DNA of 64,000 bases from an uncultured Colwellia sp. (lineage in GTDB: Bacteria > Pseudomonadota > Gammaproteobacteria > Enterobacterales > Alteromonadaceae): positions 62,001 through 126,000 of the forward strand of contig CAJXQI010000008.1 of assembly GCA_913058395.1 (NCBI GenBank), in the 5' to 3' direction. Both the position numbers and the translations under genes were made by a program. The notes below the pieces were generated by a model. The model was not told the DNA's origin and searched no databases. It worked only from the letters and a program-made list of their open reading frames with translations. The stretch's first letter is position 1, and every line of letters starts with the position of its first letter. Shown piece by piece: positions 48,696-58,490 of the stretch.

Positions 48696-49640
48696 ATGTC
48701 CGCGCTATCAAAATTACAACCGCTGAATCATCCCTTATTTGTAAAGCACAATATTTCTGTAGCCATCAAGCGAGACGATAAGATAGACAATATTATTTCA
48801 GGTAATAAATGGCGCAAATTAAAATACAATTTACGTCATGCTAAATCGATTGCGGCAAAAGGTGTAATAACGTTTGGCGGCTGCTTTTCTAACCATATTC
48901 ATGCAACAGCATTTGCTTGTAAGCAACAACAGCTACCAGTCATTGGTATTATTCGCGGTGAAGAAAGTAACCAAACTAACTATACCTTAGCCTGTGCCAA
49001 ACACTGGGGCATGCAGCTTAACTTTGTTGACCGAAAAACTTATCGATTACGCGACGATAAAGATTACTTAATGCAATTACAGCAGCAGTATCCTGATCAC
49101 ATCATAGTTCCAGAAGGTGGTAGTAATGCCCTTGCATTAACCGGTGTTGCAGAAGTTATTGATGAACTGAATCAACAAACTGAATTTGATACTTTAATCA
49201 CCCCTGTTGGAAGTGGCGGTACATTAGCGGGGCTTATCTTTGGAGATAAAGCACAACACTCGCTAATTGGCATTGCTGTGCTGAAACAACAAGACTATCT
49301 TGAAAATCAAGTAGAAAACCTACTACCAAATGAGGCCAAAAAATTTAACAATTGGTCTATCATGAATCAATATCACTGCGGTGGTTACGCTAAATTTAGC
49401 TCACAAGACGTAGAAAAAATTCGGGAGTTTAGTCAAGCTACAGGGGTTGATTTTGAACCTGTGTATTCAGGAAAAATGATCCTAGCATTATTAGATCTTA
49501 TTGAGTCGGGCTGTTTCCCAGCTCAACACCGTATAGTGTTATTACATACCGGTGGCTTACAAGGACTGGCTGGCATGTTTGAACGAGGTATTCTTAAGGA
49601 AGATGAATGGCCTTCGCTACCAGTGCCGACAGCTCAGTAA
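48696..49640 (+). CDS. PLP-dependent enzyme, ACC deaminase/D-cysteine desulfhydrase family
   Basis: A 314-residue fold-type II enzyme. The lysine that binds PLP lies in SGNKWRKLKYNL (residue about 38-46); FGGCFSNHIHATAFACK and the phosphate-binding VGSGGTLAGL are family blocks. Members deaminate 1-aminocyclopropane-1-carboxylate or desulfurate D-cysteine; in marine gammaproteobacteria this gene beside msh is usually annotated only to family. Substrate cannot be decided from sequence. It is divergent from mshI and ends at a terminator shared with rplI. Confidence 0.9.
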   Translation: MSALSKLQPLNHPLFVKHNISVAIKRDDKIDNIISGNKWRKLKYNLRHAKSIAAKGVITFGGCFSNHIHATAFACKQQQLPVIGIIRGEESNQTNYTLACAKHWGMQLNFVDRKTYRLRDDKDYLMQLQQQYPDHIIVPEGGSNALALTGVAEVIDELNQQTEFDTLITPVGSGGTLAGLIFGDKAQHSLIGIAVLKQQDYLENQVENLLPNEAKKFNNWSIMNQYHCGGYAKFSSQDVEKIREFSQATGVDFEPVYSGKMILALLDLIESGCFPAQHRIVLLHTGGLQGLAGMFERGILKEDEWPSLPVPTAQ

Positions 49641-49686
49641 ACAAATAGCCTTTTCCGAACTTTAATCACTAAAACTCAAGACATAA

Positions 49687-49720
49687 AAAAACCTGAACTC
49701 TATAAAGAATTCAGGTTTTT
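49687..49720. terminator. Bidirectional terminator between the PLP-enzyme gene and rplI
   Basis: AAAAACCTGAA at 49687-49697 and its perfect complement at 49710-49720 form a hairpin with T-runs on both strands. It lies between two convergent stops. Confidence 0.9.
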
Positions 49721-49743
49721 CAATATACGTTTGCTAGTAGCGA

Positions 49744-50196
49744 TTAAGCTTCAGCAATAACAACAACTTTAATTGTTGCATCTACATCGTTGTGCACGTG
49801 AATTACGATATCGAATTCACCTGTTTCACGGATGCTACCTAAAGGTAAACGTACTTCAGCTTTAACAACTGCAACGCCAGCTTCAGAGATTGCATCAGCA
49901 ATATCACGAGTGCCGATAGAACCGAATAATTTACCTTCGTCACCAGCTTTAGAAGCGATAGTAACTTCAGCTAATTCAGTTAACTTAGCAGCACGAGCTT
50001 CTGCAGCAGTTAATTGCTCAGCAAGTTTCTTCTCTAAGTCTGCACGACGAGCTTCAAAGTGCTCAACGTTAGCTTTAGAGGCAAAAACAGCTTTACCTTG
50101 TGGTAATAAAAAGTTACGAGCGTAACCAGATTTAACTGTTACCTTGTCACCAAGGCCGCCTAATTTGGCGATTTTATCAAGAAGGATTACTTCCAT
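49744..50196 (-). CDS. rplI: 50S ribosomal protein L9
   Basis: A 150-residue protein almost colinear with E. coli L9 (149): N-terminal rRNA-binding [20 protein letters not shown], a long connecting helix and the C-terminal [23 protein letters not shown] 50196 has AAGGGG eight bases upstream; the frame extends to TTG 50202. Last gene of the rpsF-priB-rpsR-rplI operon. Confidence 0.97.
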   Translation of the reverse strand: MEVILLDKIAKLGGLGDKVTVKSGYARNFLLPQGKAVFASKANVEHFEARRADLEKKLAEQLTAAEARAAKLTELAEVTIASKAGDEGKLFGSIGTRDIADAISEAGVAVVKAEVRLPLGSIRETGEFDIVIHVHNDVDATIKVVVIAEA

Positions 50197-50216
50197 TTTC
50201 AAAACCCCTTATTAGG

Positions 50217-50444
50217 TTACTTATGTAAATCAGTATATGGTAATAATGCTAAGTAACGAGCACGCTTGATCGCACGACCAAGTTGACGTTGATATTTAGC
50301 ACTTGTACCAGTAATACGGCTAGGAACAATTTTACCACTTTCAGTGATATAGTTTTTTAGTACAGCTGTATCTTTATAATCGATTGCAGCAGCACCTTCC
50401 GCTGAAAAGCGGCAGAACTTACGACGTCTAAAAAAACGAGACAT
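50217..50444 (-). CDS. rpsR: 30S ribosomal protein S18
   Basis: A 75-residue protein identical in size to E. coli S18: [32 protein letters not shown] and [20 protein letters not shown]. It pairs with S6 on the 16S platform. Third gene of the operon, with a good AGGAG upstream. Confidence 0.97.
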   Translation of the reverse strand: MSRFFRRRKFCRFSAEGAAAIDYKDTAVLKNYITESGKIVPSRITGTSAKYQRQLGRAIKRARYLALLPYTDLHK

Positions 50445-50510
50445 GGATTTCTCCTAAATTGGCTTCCTTTATATTAACTGACAATTGTCGATTAAATAAA
50501 ATGGCCTAAA

Positions 50511-50843
50511 TTAAATCATTTCAATTTGTTGGGCATGTAATGCCAAAAGCGGATTTCCGTTTCTGGATTCATGACGGTTAATAAAACCAGTCACTCTAAT
50601 ATTACAGCCTTCAATTAAATCACGAGTTAAGTGTTGTGACACATTACCTGTCGCTACAACCTGTATTCGAACAAACGCTTGTCTGTTCAACCCTGCTTCA
50701 TTTTGAATAGACTTATGGTCCATTGAAAACTGACAGTGCTTAATACCGGCTGGGCTAGTTGACGTTCTAGGTGGCTTTACCACATGTCCGGTCAATACCA
50801 AGCAATTCTCTTGACTACTTGTCATAGAAAGAGAGTCGGTCAC
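50511..50843 (-). CDS. priB: Primosomal replication protein PriB
   Basis: A 110-residue single OB-fold protein: NCLVLTGHVVKPPRTSTSPAG, IKHCQFSMDHKSIQNEAGLN and LALHAQQIEMI match PriB. It helps PriA reload the replisome at stalled forks. It begins at GTG 50843, seven bases after rpsF; ATG 50825 is an alternative, and neither has a strong ribosome-binding site, so coupling to rpsF is likely. Confidence 0.93.
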   Translation of the reverse strand: MTDSLSMTSSQENCLVLTGHVVKPPRTSTSPAGIKHCQFSMDHKSIQNEAGLNRQAFVRIQVVATGNVSQHLTRDLIEGCNIRVTGFINRHESRNGNPLLALHAQQIEMI

Positions 50844-50850
50844 TGGTTAC

Positions 50851-51282
50851 TTATTCTTCGCTCGCAGCTTCTTCTGCAGCTGGTGCTTCAGCAACTGGTG
50901 CTTCTGCAACTGGCGCTTCAGTAACATCTTTCTTCACTTCGCGACGCTCTTCACGACGGTCTTCTTTAGCAACAGCCATAGCTGAAGCTTCAGTTACCGC
51001 GCCTTTAGTGCGCATGATCATGTTACGAATAACAACATCGTTATAACGGAAAGAAGTTTCTAGTTCATCAATAACTGCTTGTGGCGCTTCAATGTTAATT
51101 AAAACATAGTGTGCTTTGTGCAATTTATTGATTGGGTATGCTAATTGGCGACGACCCCAGTCTTCAAGACGGTGGATTTTGCCTTCAGCATTAGTGACGA
51201 TGTCACTGTAACGCTGAATCATAGCTGGTACTTGTTCACTCTGGTCAGGGTGAACCATAAATACGATTTCGTAATGACGCAT
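50851..51282 (-). CDS. rpsF: 30S ribosomal protein S6
   Basis: A 143-residue protein: [20 protein letters not shown] and the S18-contact [20 protein letters not shown] are S6. It has a C-terminal extension of Ala/Pro/Glu (three units of APVAEAP-like sequence, then AAEEAASEE), replacing the poly-Glu tail that RimK adds to or extends in E. coli. First gene of the operon, preceded by a likely regulatory leader and an AAGGAG site. Confidence 0.97.
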   Translation of the reverse strand: MRHYEIVFMVHPDQSEQVPAMIQRYSDIVTNAEGKIHRLEDWGRRQLAYPINKLHKAHYVLINIEAPQAVIDELETSFRYNDVVIRNMIMRTKGAVTEASAMAVAKEDRREERREVKKDVTEAPVAEAPVAEAPAAEEAASEE

Positions 51283-51345
51283 TACGAGCTCCTTACGGTT
51301 GTAGCCTCATCATCTGGCTCAGCCAACACCAGTTGAGGCAAGGAA
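51283..51345 (-). promoter_or_regulatory. Putative S6:S18 leader of the rpsF operon
   Basis: In the minus-strand mRNA leader, GCCTCA (from plus 51339-51334) pairs with TGAGGC (from 51309-51304), with an inner CTGG/CCAG helix (51332-51329 and 51317-51314). This is followed by CTACAACCGTAAGGAG, so an ACCG lies just before the ribosome-binding site. Many rpsF leaders carry a hairpin with a conserved CCG that mimics the S6:S18 site of 16S rRNA and lets the S6:S18 complex repress its own operon. The match here is by eye. Confidence 0.6.
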
Positions 51346-51460
51346 CAAAAGTTCAGGCTGAATTAAGGTCGCGTATTGTAGATAAATCAAGCGTCGATAG
51401 CAAGAGATTAATCATTTGCTCTCGCTAAACCCTAGAATATGGTGGCTGGAAGTGATTAAA

Positions 51461-52579
51461 TTATTGTAATCTTGTGTTTTTATTGTCGAACAAAGAAAAG
51501 TAAATGTTGTTAAGTCCCTGATGCTGATCAGGCGTAAACTTTACTTTTAAGCCGCCAAAGTCACTTTCAAATTTTGACATTTCTTTTATTAAGCAAGCAC
51601 GTGTCAAAGAGTCTTGGCATAGCTTTGCCACTTCAACAAAAAGTTTAGCATTTAAGTAACCCTCAAAAACAACCTGTTCTGCAGCAATGCTCTTATATGG
51701 CTTAATATCTTGTCGAAATTCTTGGCAAACTGCCAACATGCACTCTTTCGGGTCTGGAACAACTTCTGTGACTAAAATTCTTGCTGGAACTTTTACATTA
51801 GCAAATAAATCATGACTCGAAACAAAAGAAACGGTGCTATAAAATGGGTTAAAGTCTTGCTGATAAGCTTGATTTATTAACGCTATGAATGGCGAGTATG
51901 TACCAACAAATGCTATAGCATCTACATCATGCTCAATCATAATGGCTAACGCCAGTTCAATATCCTTGGTGTTGCGACGAAAACGCGTTGTTACTACGGG
52001 CTTCAAGTTATGTTTAGACATTGCTTGCAAATAGCCAGTTTCAACCTCAGCGCCAAACTTATCGGCTTGCACCAGCAACGCAATATTTTTAGCTTTTATT
52101 TGCGTTATGAGATATTCAACTTGCGCCGCGGCTTCTTGATGGTAACTGGCACGAAGATTAAAAGTAGTAGACGTGACTGGTGTACGTAAAAACTTAGCGC
52201 CAGTAAACGGCATTAAAAATGGTATTTTATGCTCTGTAACTATGGGGAGTACTGCATAACTATTCGGTGTACCAACATAGTTGAATAACGCTAAAAAATC
52301 AGTTGTATCTATAACTTTATAAGTATTTTCTACCGTCTGAAAAGGTACATAGCCATCATCTAAAGTACGTAGTTTTATCTGCCGCTCAGCAATACCGCCC
52401 AGAGTATTAATTTTGTTAAAATAAACATCAGCACCTTGAGTTAGCTTAATTCCTAACGCTGATGTAGGGCCAGTCAGAGCATTTGAACTGATTAAAATGA
52501 TAGGGTTTTCTTCGGCTTTGACAGACGCCAAAACACCAATTGATAAAACTACCCAAGCCAATGATTTATTCATCGACAT
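51461..52579 (-). CDS. Periplasmic binding protein of ABC transporter type (peripla_BP_6, Leu/Ile/Val-like), orphan
   Basis: A 372-residue exported protein from ATG 52579, which has GAGGTGAG just upstream; the frame reaches 52603. The signal peptide is about 23 residues (ending SVKA). The mature protein has the type I bilobal fold: ILISSNALTGPTSALGIKLT, GADVYFNKINTLGGI, DGYVPFQTVENTYK, IPFLMPFTGAKFLR and a second-lobe FGAEVETGYLQAM. Four Cys in the C-terminal part (CMLAVC, LCQ, ACL) may form disulfides. Usual ligands are amino acids or amides, but no permease or ATPase is nearby. It is divergent from a chemoreceptor, so it may present its ligand to a sensor rather than a transporter. Confidence 0.85.
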   Translation of the reverse strand: MSMNKSLAWVVLSIGVLASVKAEENPIILISSNALTGPTSALGIKLTQGADVYFNKINTLGGIAERQIKLRTLDDGYVPFQTVENTYKVIDTTDFLALFNYVGTPNSYAVLPIVTEHKIPFLMPFTGAKFLRTPVTSTTFNLRASYHQEAAAQVEYLITQIKAKNIALLVQADKFGAEVETGYLQAMSKHNLKPVVTTRFRRNTKDIELALAIMIEHDVDAIAFVGTYSPFIALINQAYQQDFNPFYSTVSFVSSHDLFANVKVPARILVTEVVPDPKECMLAVCQEFRQDIKPYKSIAAEQVVFEGYLNAKLFVEVAKLCQDSLTRACLIKEMSKFESDFGGLKVKFTPDQHQGLNNIYFSLFDNKNTRLQ

Positions 52580-53079
52580 AAAACTCACCTCATTAAAAAA
52601 CACACGTTGCTCAATGCCATTTACTTAAAAATATCGCCTTACATTACGACGTAACTAATTCTAGCTACGACATTTCCATCAAAATTTTATAATAATTCTT
52701 AACGATTGATATAACTATAAAGTCAATATAAATCATAGCAGCATCACGCCAAAAACAGCAAAGCAATACTTGTTTCTAAACTGTAAATCAGCACTTAAAA
52801 AACACCATAATCTTTTGATAACAAGCAAAATAAAAACAAGTGGAAATTTGCTCTGTGGAAATACAGTTGCTTATTACTCTGCGATATTTTAGTGCTAATT
52901 CATCAAATCATCCCCAAAGAATGTTGCTAACATTCAAGGCTTTATTCCTGTAATTAAATTTTTTTTCAGGAATATAAACTTTGTATAAAAATGTGACATT
53001 TGTCGTATTTTTATTGATTTTATAGATCAGACGTTCTAGCTTAATAACAAGGAAGAATATAATTACGCAGGAGATGCAC
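52580..53079. other. Divergent intergenic region between binding protein and chemoreceptor
   Basis: About 500 bases without a credible gene. It should hold the promoters of both divergent genes. Two inverted repeats lie near the chemoreceptor end: AATGTT/AACATT at 52920-52934 and TATTCCTG/CAGGAATA at 52943-52974 with a 16-base loop. At about 52991-53006 TGTGACATTTGTCGTA contains one CRP-like half-site. I found no convincing FliA (flagellar sigma 28) promoter. The rest is plain AT-rich sequence. Confidence 0.5.
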
Positions 53080-54918
53080 ATGCCGTCAAGGACGCTTTCA
53101 TTAAGAAATAAGCTTTTGGTTTTACTTTCGGCTGTAATATTTGGCTTATTATTACTACTTTTTACCACCAACTACTTTTCTTACCAAATTAAACAACTCC
53201 AGCAAGCAAAATCAACAATTCAACAAATAGGCATTACTGCGTTACAGCTAAGACGAAATGAAAAAGACTTTGTCATACGAAAACTGCCCAAATATTTTGA
53301 CAAACATACCGCTAACTTTGCACAGCTTAACCTAGAGCTAAATTCACTTTCAGTATTGAACGATAGTATCGGCGGTAATATTCCAGTTGAACTATTAACA
53401 GCAAATTTTGCCCAGTACAGAACTCACTTTATTGAATTAGTACAAGCAATGGAGCTAAAAGGATTAGATAAAAACCTTGGTCGTTACGGTGAGTTACGAA
53501 GTGCCACTCATAAACTAGAAGAGATTTATAAATCGATCAATGAGCCCGCCAGACAAGTCACATTACTTACGATTAGACGACATGAAAAAGATTATATGTT
53601 GCGTGGTGATACTAAATATCTCACGAAGCTCACTAATGCTGTTGCTGAATTAAAATTCGACTCTCAACATATAGCCAATACTAGCCAGCTAATCGATGAG
53701 TACGAAAGTGCCATGACGGCCTACAGTGAAATAGAACGTATGATTGGCTTAACGCAAGACACAGGCATTCGCGGTAATATGCGATCGGCTACCCATGAAG
53801 CAGAAACCTTACTTGCTAAAACTATTCAGGAAACCAACTTATTTGTAGAACAGCACGAGAAGCAATCATTTTGGACATCACTGATACTGTTTTTTATCAT
53901 ATCCTCAGCACTATCAGTGTTTATCATCAAGCTAATTAAAGTCATTATATCGCCTATTAAAAGTGCAATAGCCAATATAGAAAACATTATTGATGAAAGA
54001 GACTTTTCTCAGCAAGTGGTAAAAGAAACTGATGATGAGTTCGGTAAAGTTATTGATGCGATTAATAACTTCATAACCTTTACTCATAAAATAAACTCTG
54101 CTGTTGAAGACTTGAGAAATGTCAGCGTCGCTGTCGAGCAAAATGCCAAATCAACTCAAGCAAGCCTGAACCAACAAGCAATAAAAAGTGAGCAAGTTTC
54201 AACCGCGACCGTGCAGCTTGACTCATCTGCAACTGAAATAGTGACAAGCACTGAAAATACCGCAATAACCGCTGATATGATTGCGCAACAAGCAGAAAAA
54301 GGCCAAAACCAACTCAATGAGTTAAATTCGTTTTTACATAAAAATGCCAATGAATTGATCGAATCAACAAATGACATTGGTCAACTTGAGCAAAAATGCC
54401 AATCAATTAACGGTTTTATTGATGAAATAAAAGGTATTGCTGAGCAAACTAATTTATTGGCATTAAATGCGGCAATAGAAGCAGCACGAGCCGGTGAGCA
54501 AGGAAGAGGCTTCTCAGTAGTTGCCGATGAAGTACGTACTCTTGCCAATAGAACCCAAACATCAACGGAACAAATTACGCTGATAATTACTGAGCTACAG
54601 TCAATGACTATCAGTGCGGTTGCGAAAGTAAATCATTGCCGAGACGGCAGCATCCAAAACGTTCAACAAGTAGAAGAGTCAACACAAACTCTTGGAGAGA
54701 TTATTACTGAAATTAATTCGATTCAGGAAATGACAACAAATATCGCTAATGCGATTAAAGAGCAAAGTAGCGCAATTCATGAAATAGCGGAGAATATTAC
54801 CGAAATGAAAGATGATAACGATAATATGCTTAGCCAATCACAGCAAAGCTTGCAAACTTGTTCACTTGCCAACGAAAAAACGCTGAGCTTATTAACATAT
54901 AAACTCAAGGCTAATTAA
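53080..54918 (+). CDS. Methyl-accepting chemotaxis protein with HBM sensor domain
   Basis: A 612-residue chemoreceptor from ATG 53080, which has AGGAG six bases upstream; ATG 53074 is in frame. TM1 is at about 10-32, a helical bimodular (HBM) periplasmic domain at about 33-260, TM2 at about 265-288, then HAMP and the methyl-accepting domain. HBM is shown by its two related motifs RRNEKDF and RRHEKDY, one per bundle. The signalling tip is [20 protein letters not shown] with the trailing [15 protein letters not shown]. There is no C-terminal CheR-binding pentapeptide. HBM receptors such as McpS bind organic acids; other ligands are possible, including ones delivered by the divergent binding protein. 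Confidence 0.93.
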   Translation: MPSRTLSLRNKLLVLLSAVIFGLLLLLFTTNYFSYQIKQLQQAKSTIQQIGITALQLRRNEKDFVIRKLPKYFDKHTANFAQLNLELNSLSVLNDSIGGNIPVELLTANFAQYRTHFIELVQAMELKGLDKNLGRYGELRSATHKLEEIYKSINEPARQVTLLTIRRHEKDYMLRGDTKYLTKLTNAVAELKFDSQHIANTSQLIDEYESAMTAYSEIERMIGLTQDTGIRGNMRSATHEAETLLAKTIQETNLFVEQHEKQSFWTSLILFFIISSALSVFIIKLIKVIISPIKSAIANIENIIDERDFSQQVVKETDDEFGKVIDAINNFITFTHKINSAVEDLRNVSVAVEQNAKSTQASLNQQAIKSEQVSTATVQLDSSATEIVTSTENTAITADMIAQQAEKGQNQLNELNSFLHKNANELIESTNDIGQLEQKCQSINGFIDEIKGIAEQTNLLALNAAIEAARAGEQGRGFSVVADEVRTLANRTQTSTEQITLIITELQSMTISAVAKVNHCRDGSIQNVQQVEESTQTLGEIITEINSIQEMTTNIANAIKEQSSAIHEIAENITEMKDDNDNMLSQSQQSLQTCSLANEKTLSLLTYKLKAN

Positions 54919-54942
54919 GCTGAGTGAAGTTAAATTTCACAG

Positions 54943-54985
54943 AGTACATAATTAACAGCTATGGTCAGACTGTTAATTATGTACT
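54943..54985. terminator. Long perfect hairpin between the chemoreceptor gene and rlmB
   Basis: AGTACATAATTAACAG at 54943-54958 and its perfect 16-base complement at 54970-54985 enclose an 11-base loop. It lies between two convergent stops. There is no immediate T-run on either strand, so termination may be weak or Rho-assisted; a small GTGAA/TTCAC hairpin precedes it. Confidence 0.6.
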
Positions 54986-55015
54986 GGTTAATGTTTTTAA
55001 TTGAAACGGAGGAGG

Positions 55016-55774
55016 TTAGTTTGCTAAACGCTGACGAACTATTTCAAATAAACAAATACCTGTTGCCACAGATACGTTTAAACTAGATACAGTGCCCGCC
55101 ATTGGTAACTTAACCAATTGATCACAGTTTTCACGTGTTAAACGGCGCATACCTTTACCCTCGGCTCCCATCACTAATGCCATCGGACCCGACAATTTCT
55201 CGTCATATAAACAATTATCAGTTTCACCAGCGGTACCAATAATCCACACGCCCATTTGCTGTAAAGTTTTCATGGTTCTTGATAAATTGGTTACTTGCAC
55301 TAACGGTACACTTTCCGCAGCGCCTACAGCCACTTTACGCACCGTTGCGGTTACTCTAGCAGCATTATCTTTTGGAACGATAATAGCTTGCACACCAGCC
55401 GCATCAGCATTACGTAAACATGCGCCTAAATTGTGTGGGTCAGTCACACCATCTAAAATTAACAAAAATGGCGCTTGCTGCTTGCGCTCTGCCGCCGCAA
55501 GAATGTCATCTAAATCAGCTTCTGTGAAGGTTTTACCTGGCTTTACGCGAGCAACTACACCCTGGTGTTGTTCACCTTCACTTTTATCATCAAGCACTTT
55601 GCGATTTGCCATTTGTGCTGGAATACCATATTTTTTTGCTAAATTGATAATCGGCATTAAGCGGTCGTCTTCACGACCTTTCAATAGCCATAATTCAATA
55701 AATCTTTCTGGAGCACTTTCAATTAATGCTTGTACGGCATGAATACCAAATGCCAATTCTTCTTGCTTCGCCAT
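55016..55774 (-). CDS. rlmB: 23S rRNA (guanosine-2'-O-)-methyltransferase RlmB
   Basis: A 252-residue SPOUT methyltransferase from ATG 55774 ([15 protein letters not shown]); the frame reaches TTG 55813. The L30e-like substrate domain is followed by the trefoil knot with [32 protein letters not shown] and [16 protein letters not shown], which carry the conserved Asn, Glu and Ser-Ser-Leu-Asn residues. It methylates G2251 of 23S rRNA. It lies 82 bases after rnr in the same direction, a typical pair. Confidence 0.95.
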   Translation of the reverse strand: MAKQEELAFGIHAVQALIESAPERFIELWLLKGREDDRLMPIINLAKKYGIPAQMANRKVLDDKSEGEQHQGVVARVKPGKTFTEADLDDILAAAERKQQAPFLLILDGVTDPHNLGACLRNADAAGVQAIIVPKDNAARVTATVRKVAVGAAESVPLVQVTNLSRTMKTLQQMGVWIIGTAGETDNCLYDEKLSGPMALVMGAEGKGMRRLTRENCDQLVKLPMAGTVSSLNVSVATGICLFEIVRQRLAN

Positions 55775-55856
55775 AAATTTGTTCGCTATTGTTTCTTTAA
55801 TGTATCCACTCAACTAAAGCGCTTTCCTTTGCCGAGTGGCTAATAAGTAATGTGTA

Positions 55857-58337
55857 CTAAAACTCGTTAAGACTTTGCCTTCTGGCATTTTTACCCGGAC
55901 GCTTTTTACGGGCTTTGCGTTTACTTGCTTTTGATGTGGTCGACTTATCGGTTTTCTTCTTAGCTTTGTCACCCGACTTGGTAGACTTTTTATTTGGCTT
56001 AGCTTTTTCATCGAATGTTGCTTTTACATCTTTTGCTTTGCCATTAGCTCGTTTACCGCGTTTGTGCTTATCACTACTTTTGCCTTTAGGTAGAGGCTTA
56101 GCTCGTTTAAGCACCGCGTTATCACCCGCCAATGCTAAATCTATTTTCTTTTCGTCTAAGTTGACAGCTGCAACCTGAACTTCTACCGTGTCGCCAATGT
56201 GATATTTAGCACCAGTATTTTCTCCGGTCAAAGACATGCGCACATCATCAAAGTGATAGTAGTCATGACCTAATGAAGTGATGTGCACTAAGCCTTCGAT
56301 ATGTAAGTCAGCTAAACGTACAAAGATACCAAAATTAGTAACCGTCGAAACAACACCAGTAAAGGTTGCTCCAACATGATCCTGCATATATTCACATTTT
56401 AACCAATCAGACACATCTCGAGTGGCGTCATCAGCGCGTCGCTCAGTCATTGAGCAATGTTCGCCAAGTTCAATTACCGCTTCAGGAGAGTAATTATGAC
56501 CACCTGCATTAGCTTCTTGTTGTGCTTGTTCGTCTAAAATCGCTTTTATTACGCGGTGAACAACTAAATCAGGATAACGACGAATAGGTGATGTGAAGTG
56601 ACTATACGATGGCAAAGCCAAGCCGAAATGACCAATATTTTCGCTTTGATATACCGCTTGGCGCATTGAACGCAATAGCATGGTTTGGATCAGTTCTTGA
56701 TCAGCACGATCGGCAATTTTCTCTAGAATATGACAATAATCAGATGGCTCTGGTTGTGCTTTACGCTCTCCCATCGACGCCATATCAAGCCCAAGTTCAC
56801 TGATATAGCTCATAAAGTTATTGTATTTGTCTTCGCTCGGTTTATCGTGAACGCGGAATAAACCTGGCTTATTGTGCTTTTCAATAAATTTAGCTGTCGC
56901 AACATTGGCAAGGATCATACATTCTTCGATGATCTTGTGCGCATCATTACGTACTAACGGTATAATTGAATCTATTTTTCTATCCTGATTGAAAAGAAAT
57001 AATGACTCTGTGGTTTCAAAAGCAATAGCGCCACGTTCGGCTCTGGCCTTGGTTAATGTTTGATACATTTGATTTAGGTTTTCTAAATCAGCCACTAAAG
57101 GTTGGTATTCAGCTCTTAAAGCTTCACGAGATTCTTCATCAGTTTGCTGCGGATTAACGCCTAAAATAGTGGCTACTTTACTATAAGTAAAACGCGCTTT
57201 AGAGCGCATTACTGCTGGATAAAATTTTGAGCCAGAAAGATTACCTGCTGCACTGATGGTCATTTCACAAACCATACATAATCGGTCAACATCAGGATTT
57301 AGTGAACATAGTCCGTTAGACAGTTTTTCCGGTAGCATTGGAATAACTTGGCTTGGAAAATATACTGAGTTACCACGTGAAATGGCTTCTTCATCAAGTG
57401 CTGTTTTCGAACGCACATAATAACTAACATCGGCAATGGCGACCCATAAACGCCAACCACCACTAGGTTTAGGTTCACAGTAAACCGCATCATCAAAATC
57501 ACGGGCATCTTCACCGTCAATGGTCACTAGTGGTAAGTCACGTAAATCAACCCTTGGCGCTTTTGCTGACTCTTCAACTTCATCTGCAATAGCTGAAACT
57601 TCTTCTAAAACATCGGCAGAAAACTGATGTGGCAAATCATGCTCGCGTAAAGCAATTTCAATTTCCATACCCGGTGCCATATGCTCACCTAGCACTTCAA
57701 TTACTTTACCAACAGCATTTGAACGTTTGGTAGGTCTTTGAATAATTTCAACCATCACCACTTGGCCATGACGAGCACCTGATTTTTTTTCTGGTTTAAT
57801 TAAAATTTCTTGTTTGATGCGTGCGTCGTCTGGTACGACACAGGCGATATGGTGATCAACATAATAACGACCAACAACTCCAGTTTTGCGAGGTTCAATC
57901 ACATCAAGAATTTTAACTTCTTTGCGACCTTTACGATCAGTACGATCAAGCAATATCGCTTCGACAATATCACCATGAATCACGCGCTGCATTTCATGTG
58001 AAGAAATAAATAAATCTTTACCGCCATTATCTGGCGCGAAAAAGCCAAAACCATCACGATGACCGATCACTTTACCCGTTAATACATTACTGCGTGAGGC
58101 GATAGCATATTGCTTAAATTTATTAAAAACGATTTGACCACTATTTTCCATGGCACGTAAACGACGTTTCAAACCAACAAGCATATCTTCATCATGATAT
58201 TTAAGCTGATTAACCAGTGCTTTAAATGTTGGTGGGATATTCGATTTTTCGATCATCGATAATAGTAGCTCGCGGCTAGCTACTGGCTTTTCATATTTGT
58301 CAGCTTCTCGCTGTTGGTGCGGGTCGTTTTCAGTCAC
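55857..58337 (-). CDS. rnr: Ribonuclease R
   Basis: An 826-residue 3'-5' exoribonuclease. Order: N-terminal helix-turn-helix (about 20-80), two cold-shock domains (about 85-230), RNB catalytic domain with Asp274, Asp280, Asp282 and Asp283 in TIDGEDARDFDDAVY, an S1 domain (about 645-730: VGATFTGVVSTVTNFGIFVR), and a basic Lys/Arg/Ser tail of about 90 residues. It degrades structured RNA and is important in the cold, which suits a marine organism. Start ATG 58337. Confidence 0.96.
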   Translation of the reverse strand: MTENDPHQQREADKYEKPVASRELLLSMIEKSNIPPTFKALVNQLKYHDEDMLVGLKRRLRAMENSGQIVFNKFKQYAIASRSNVLTGKVIGHRDGFGFFAPDNGGKDLFISSHEMQRVIHGDIVEAILLDRTDRKGRKEVKILDVIEPRKTGVVGRYYVDHHIACVVPDDARIKQEILIKPEKKSGARHGQVVMVEIIQRPTKRSNAVGKVIEVLGEHMAPGMEIEIALREHDLPHQFSADVLEEVSAIADEVEESAKAPRVDLRDLPLVTIDGEDARDFDDAVYCEPKPSGGWRLWVAIADVSYYVRSKTALDEEAISRGNSVYFPSQVIPMLPEKLSNGLCSLNPDVDRLCMVCEMTISAAGNLSGSKFYPAVMRSKARFTYSKVATILGVNPQQTDEESREALRAEYQPLVADLENLNQMYQTLTKARAERGAIAFETTESLFLFNQDRKIDSIIPLVRNDAHKIIEECMILANVATAKFIEKHNKPGLFRVHDKPSEDKYNNFMSYISELGLDMASMGERKAQPEPSDYCHILEKIADRADQELIQTMLLRSMRQAVYQSENIGHFGLALPSYSHFTSPIRRYPDLVVHRVIKAILDEQAQQEANAGGHNYSPEAVIELGEHCSMTERRADDATRDVSDWLKCEYMQDHVGATFTGVVSTVTNFGIFVRLADLHIEGLVHITSLGHDYYHFDDVRMSLTGENTGAKYHIGDTVEVQVAAVNLDEKKIDLALAGDNAVLKRAKPLPKGKSSDKHKRGKRANGKAKDVKATFDEKAKPNKKSTKSGDKAKKKTDKSTTSKASKRKARKKRPGKNARRQSLNEF

Positions 58338-58490
58338 ATTTATTCAATAGTGGTTTTTTGTTAAGTATATCGCAGATTATCTATATACCCAAACAACATG
58401 ACGATGCTTAATTTAGCGTTTAACGCTTTACTGAACGTCCCCCAAATAGGCTTTTTGTGGAAAATAATCATCACCTCAGTGTTTAGGCGG

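Noticed and set aside
51399-51426. AGCAAGAG/CTCTCGCT hairpin after the binding-protein gene as terminator
   Set aside because: One internal mismatch, a 12-base loop and no T-run; too weak to call.
52908-53171. Minus-strand frame of 87 codons in the binding-protein/chemoreceptor gap
   Set aside because: It overlaps the start of the chemoreceptor and its promoter region, and the product is a Lys/Asn-rich sequence without any motif.
55272-55742. Plus-strand frame of 156 codons opposite rlmB
   Set aside because: rlmB is certain from its SPOUT motifs; the opposite frame has a skewed Ala/Ser/Thr/Cys composition typical of an antisense shadow.
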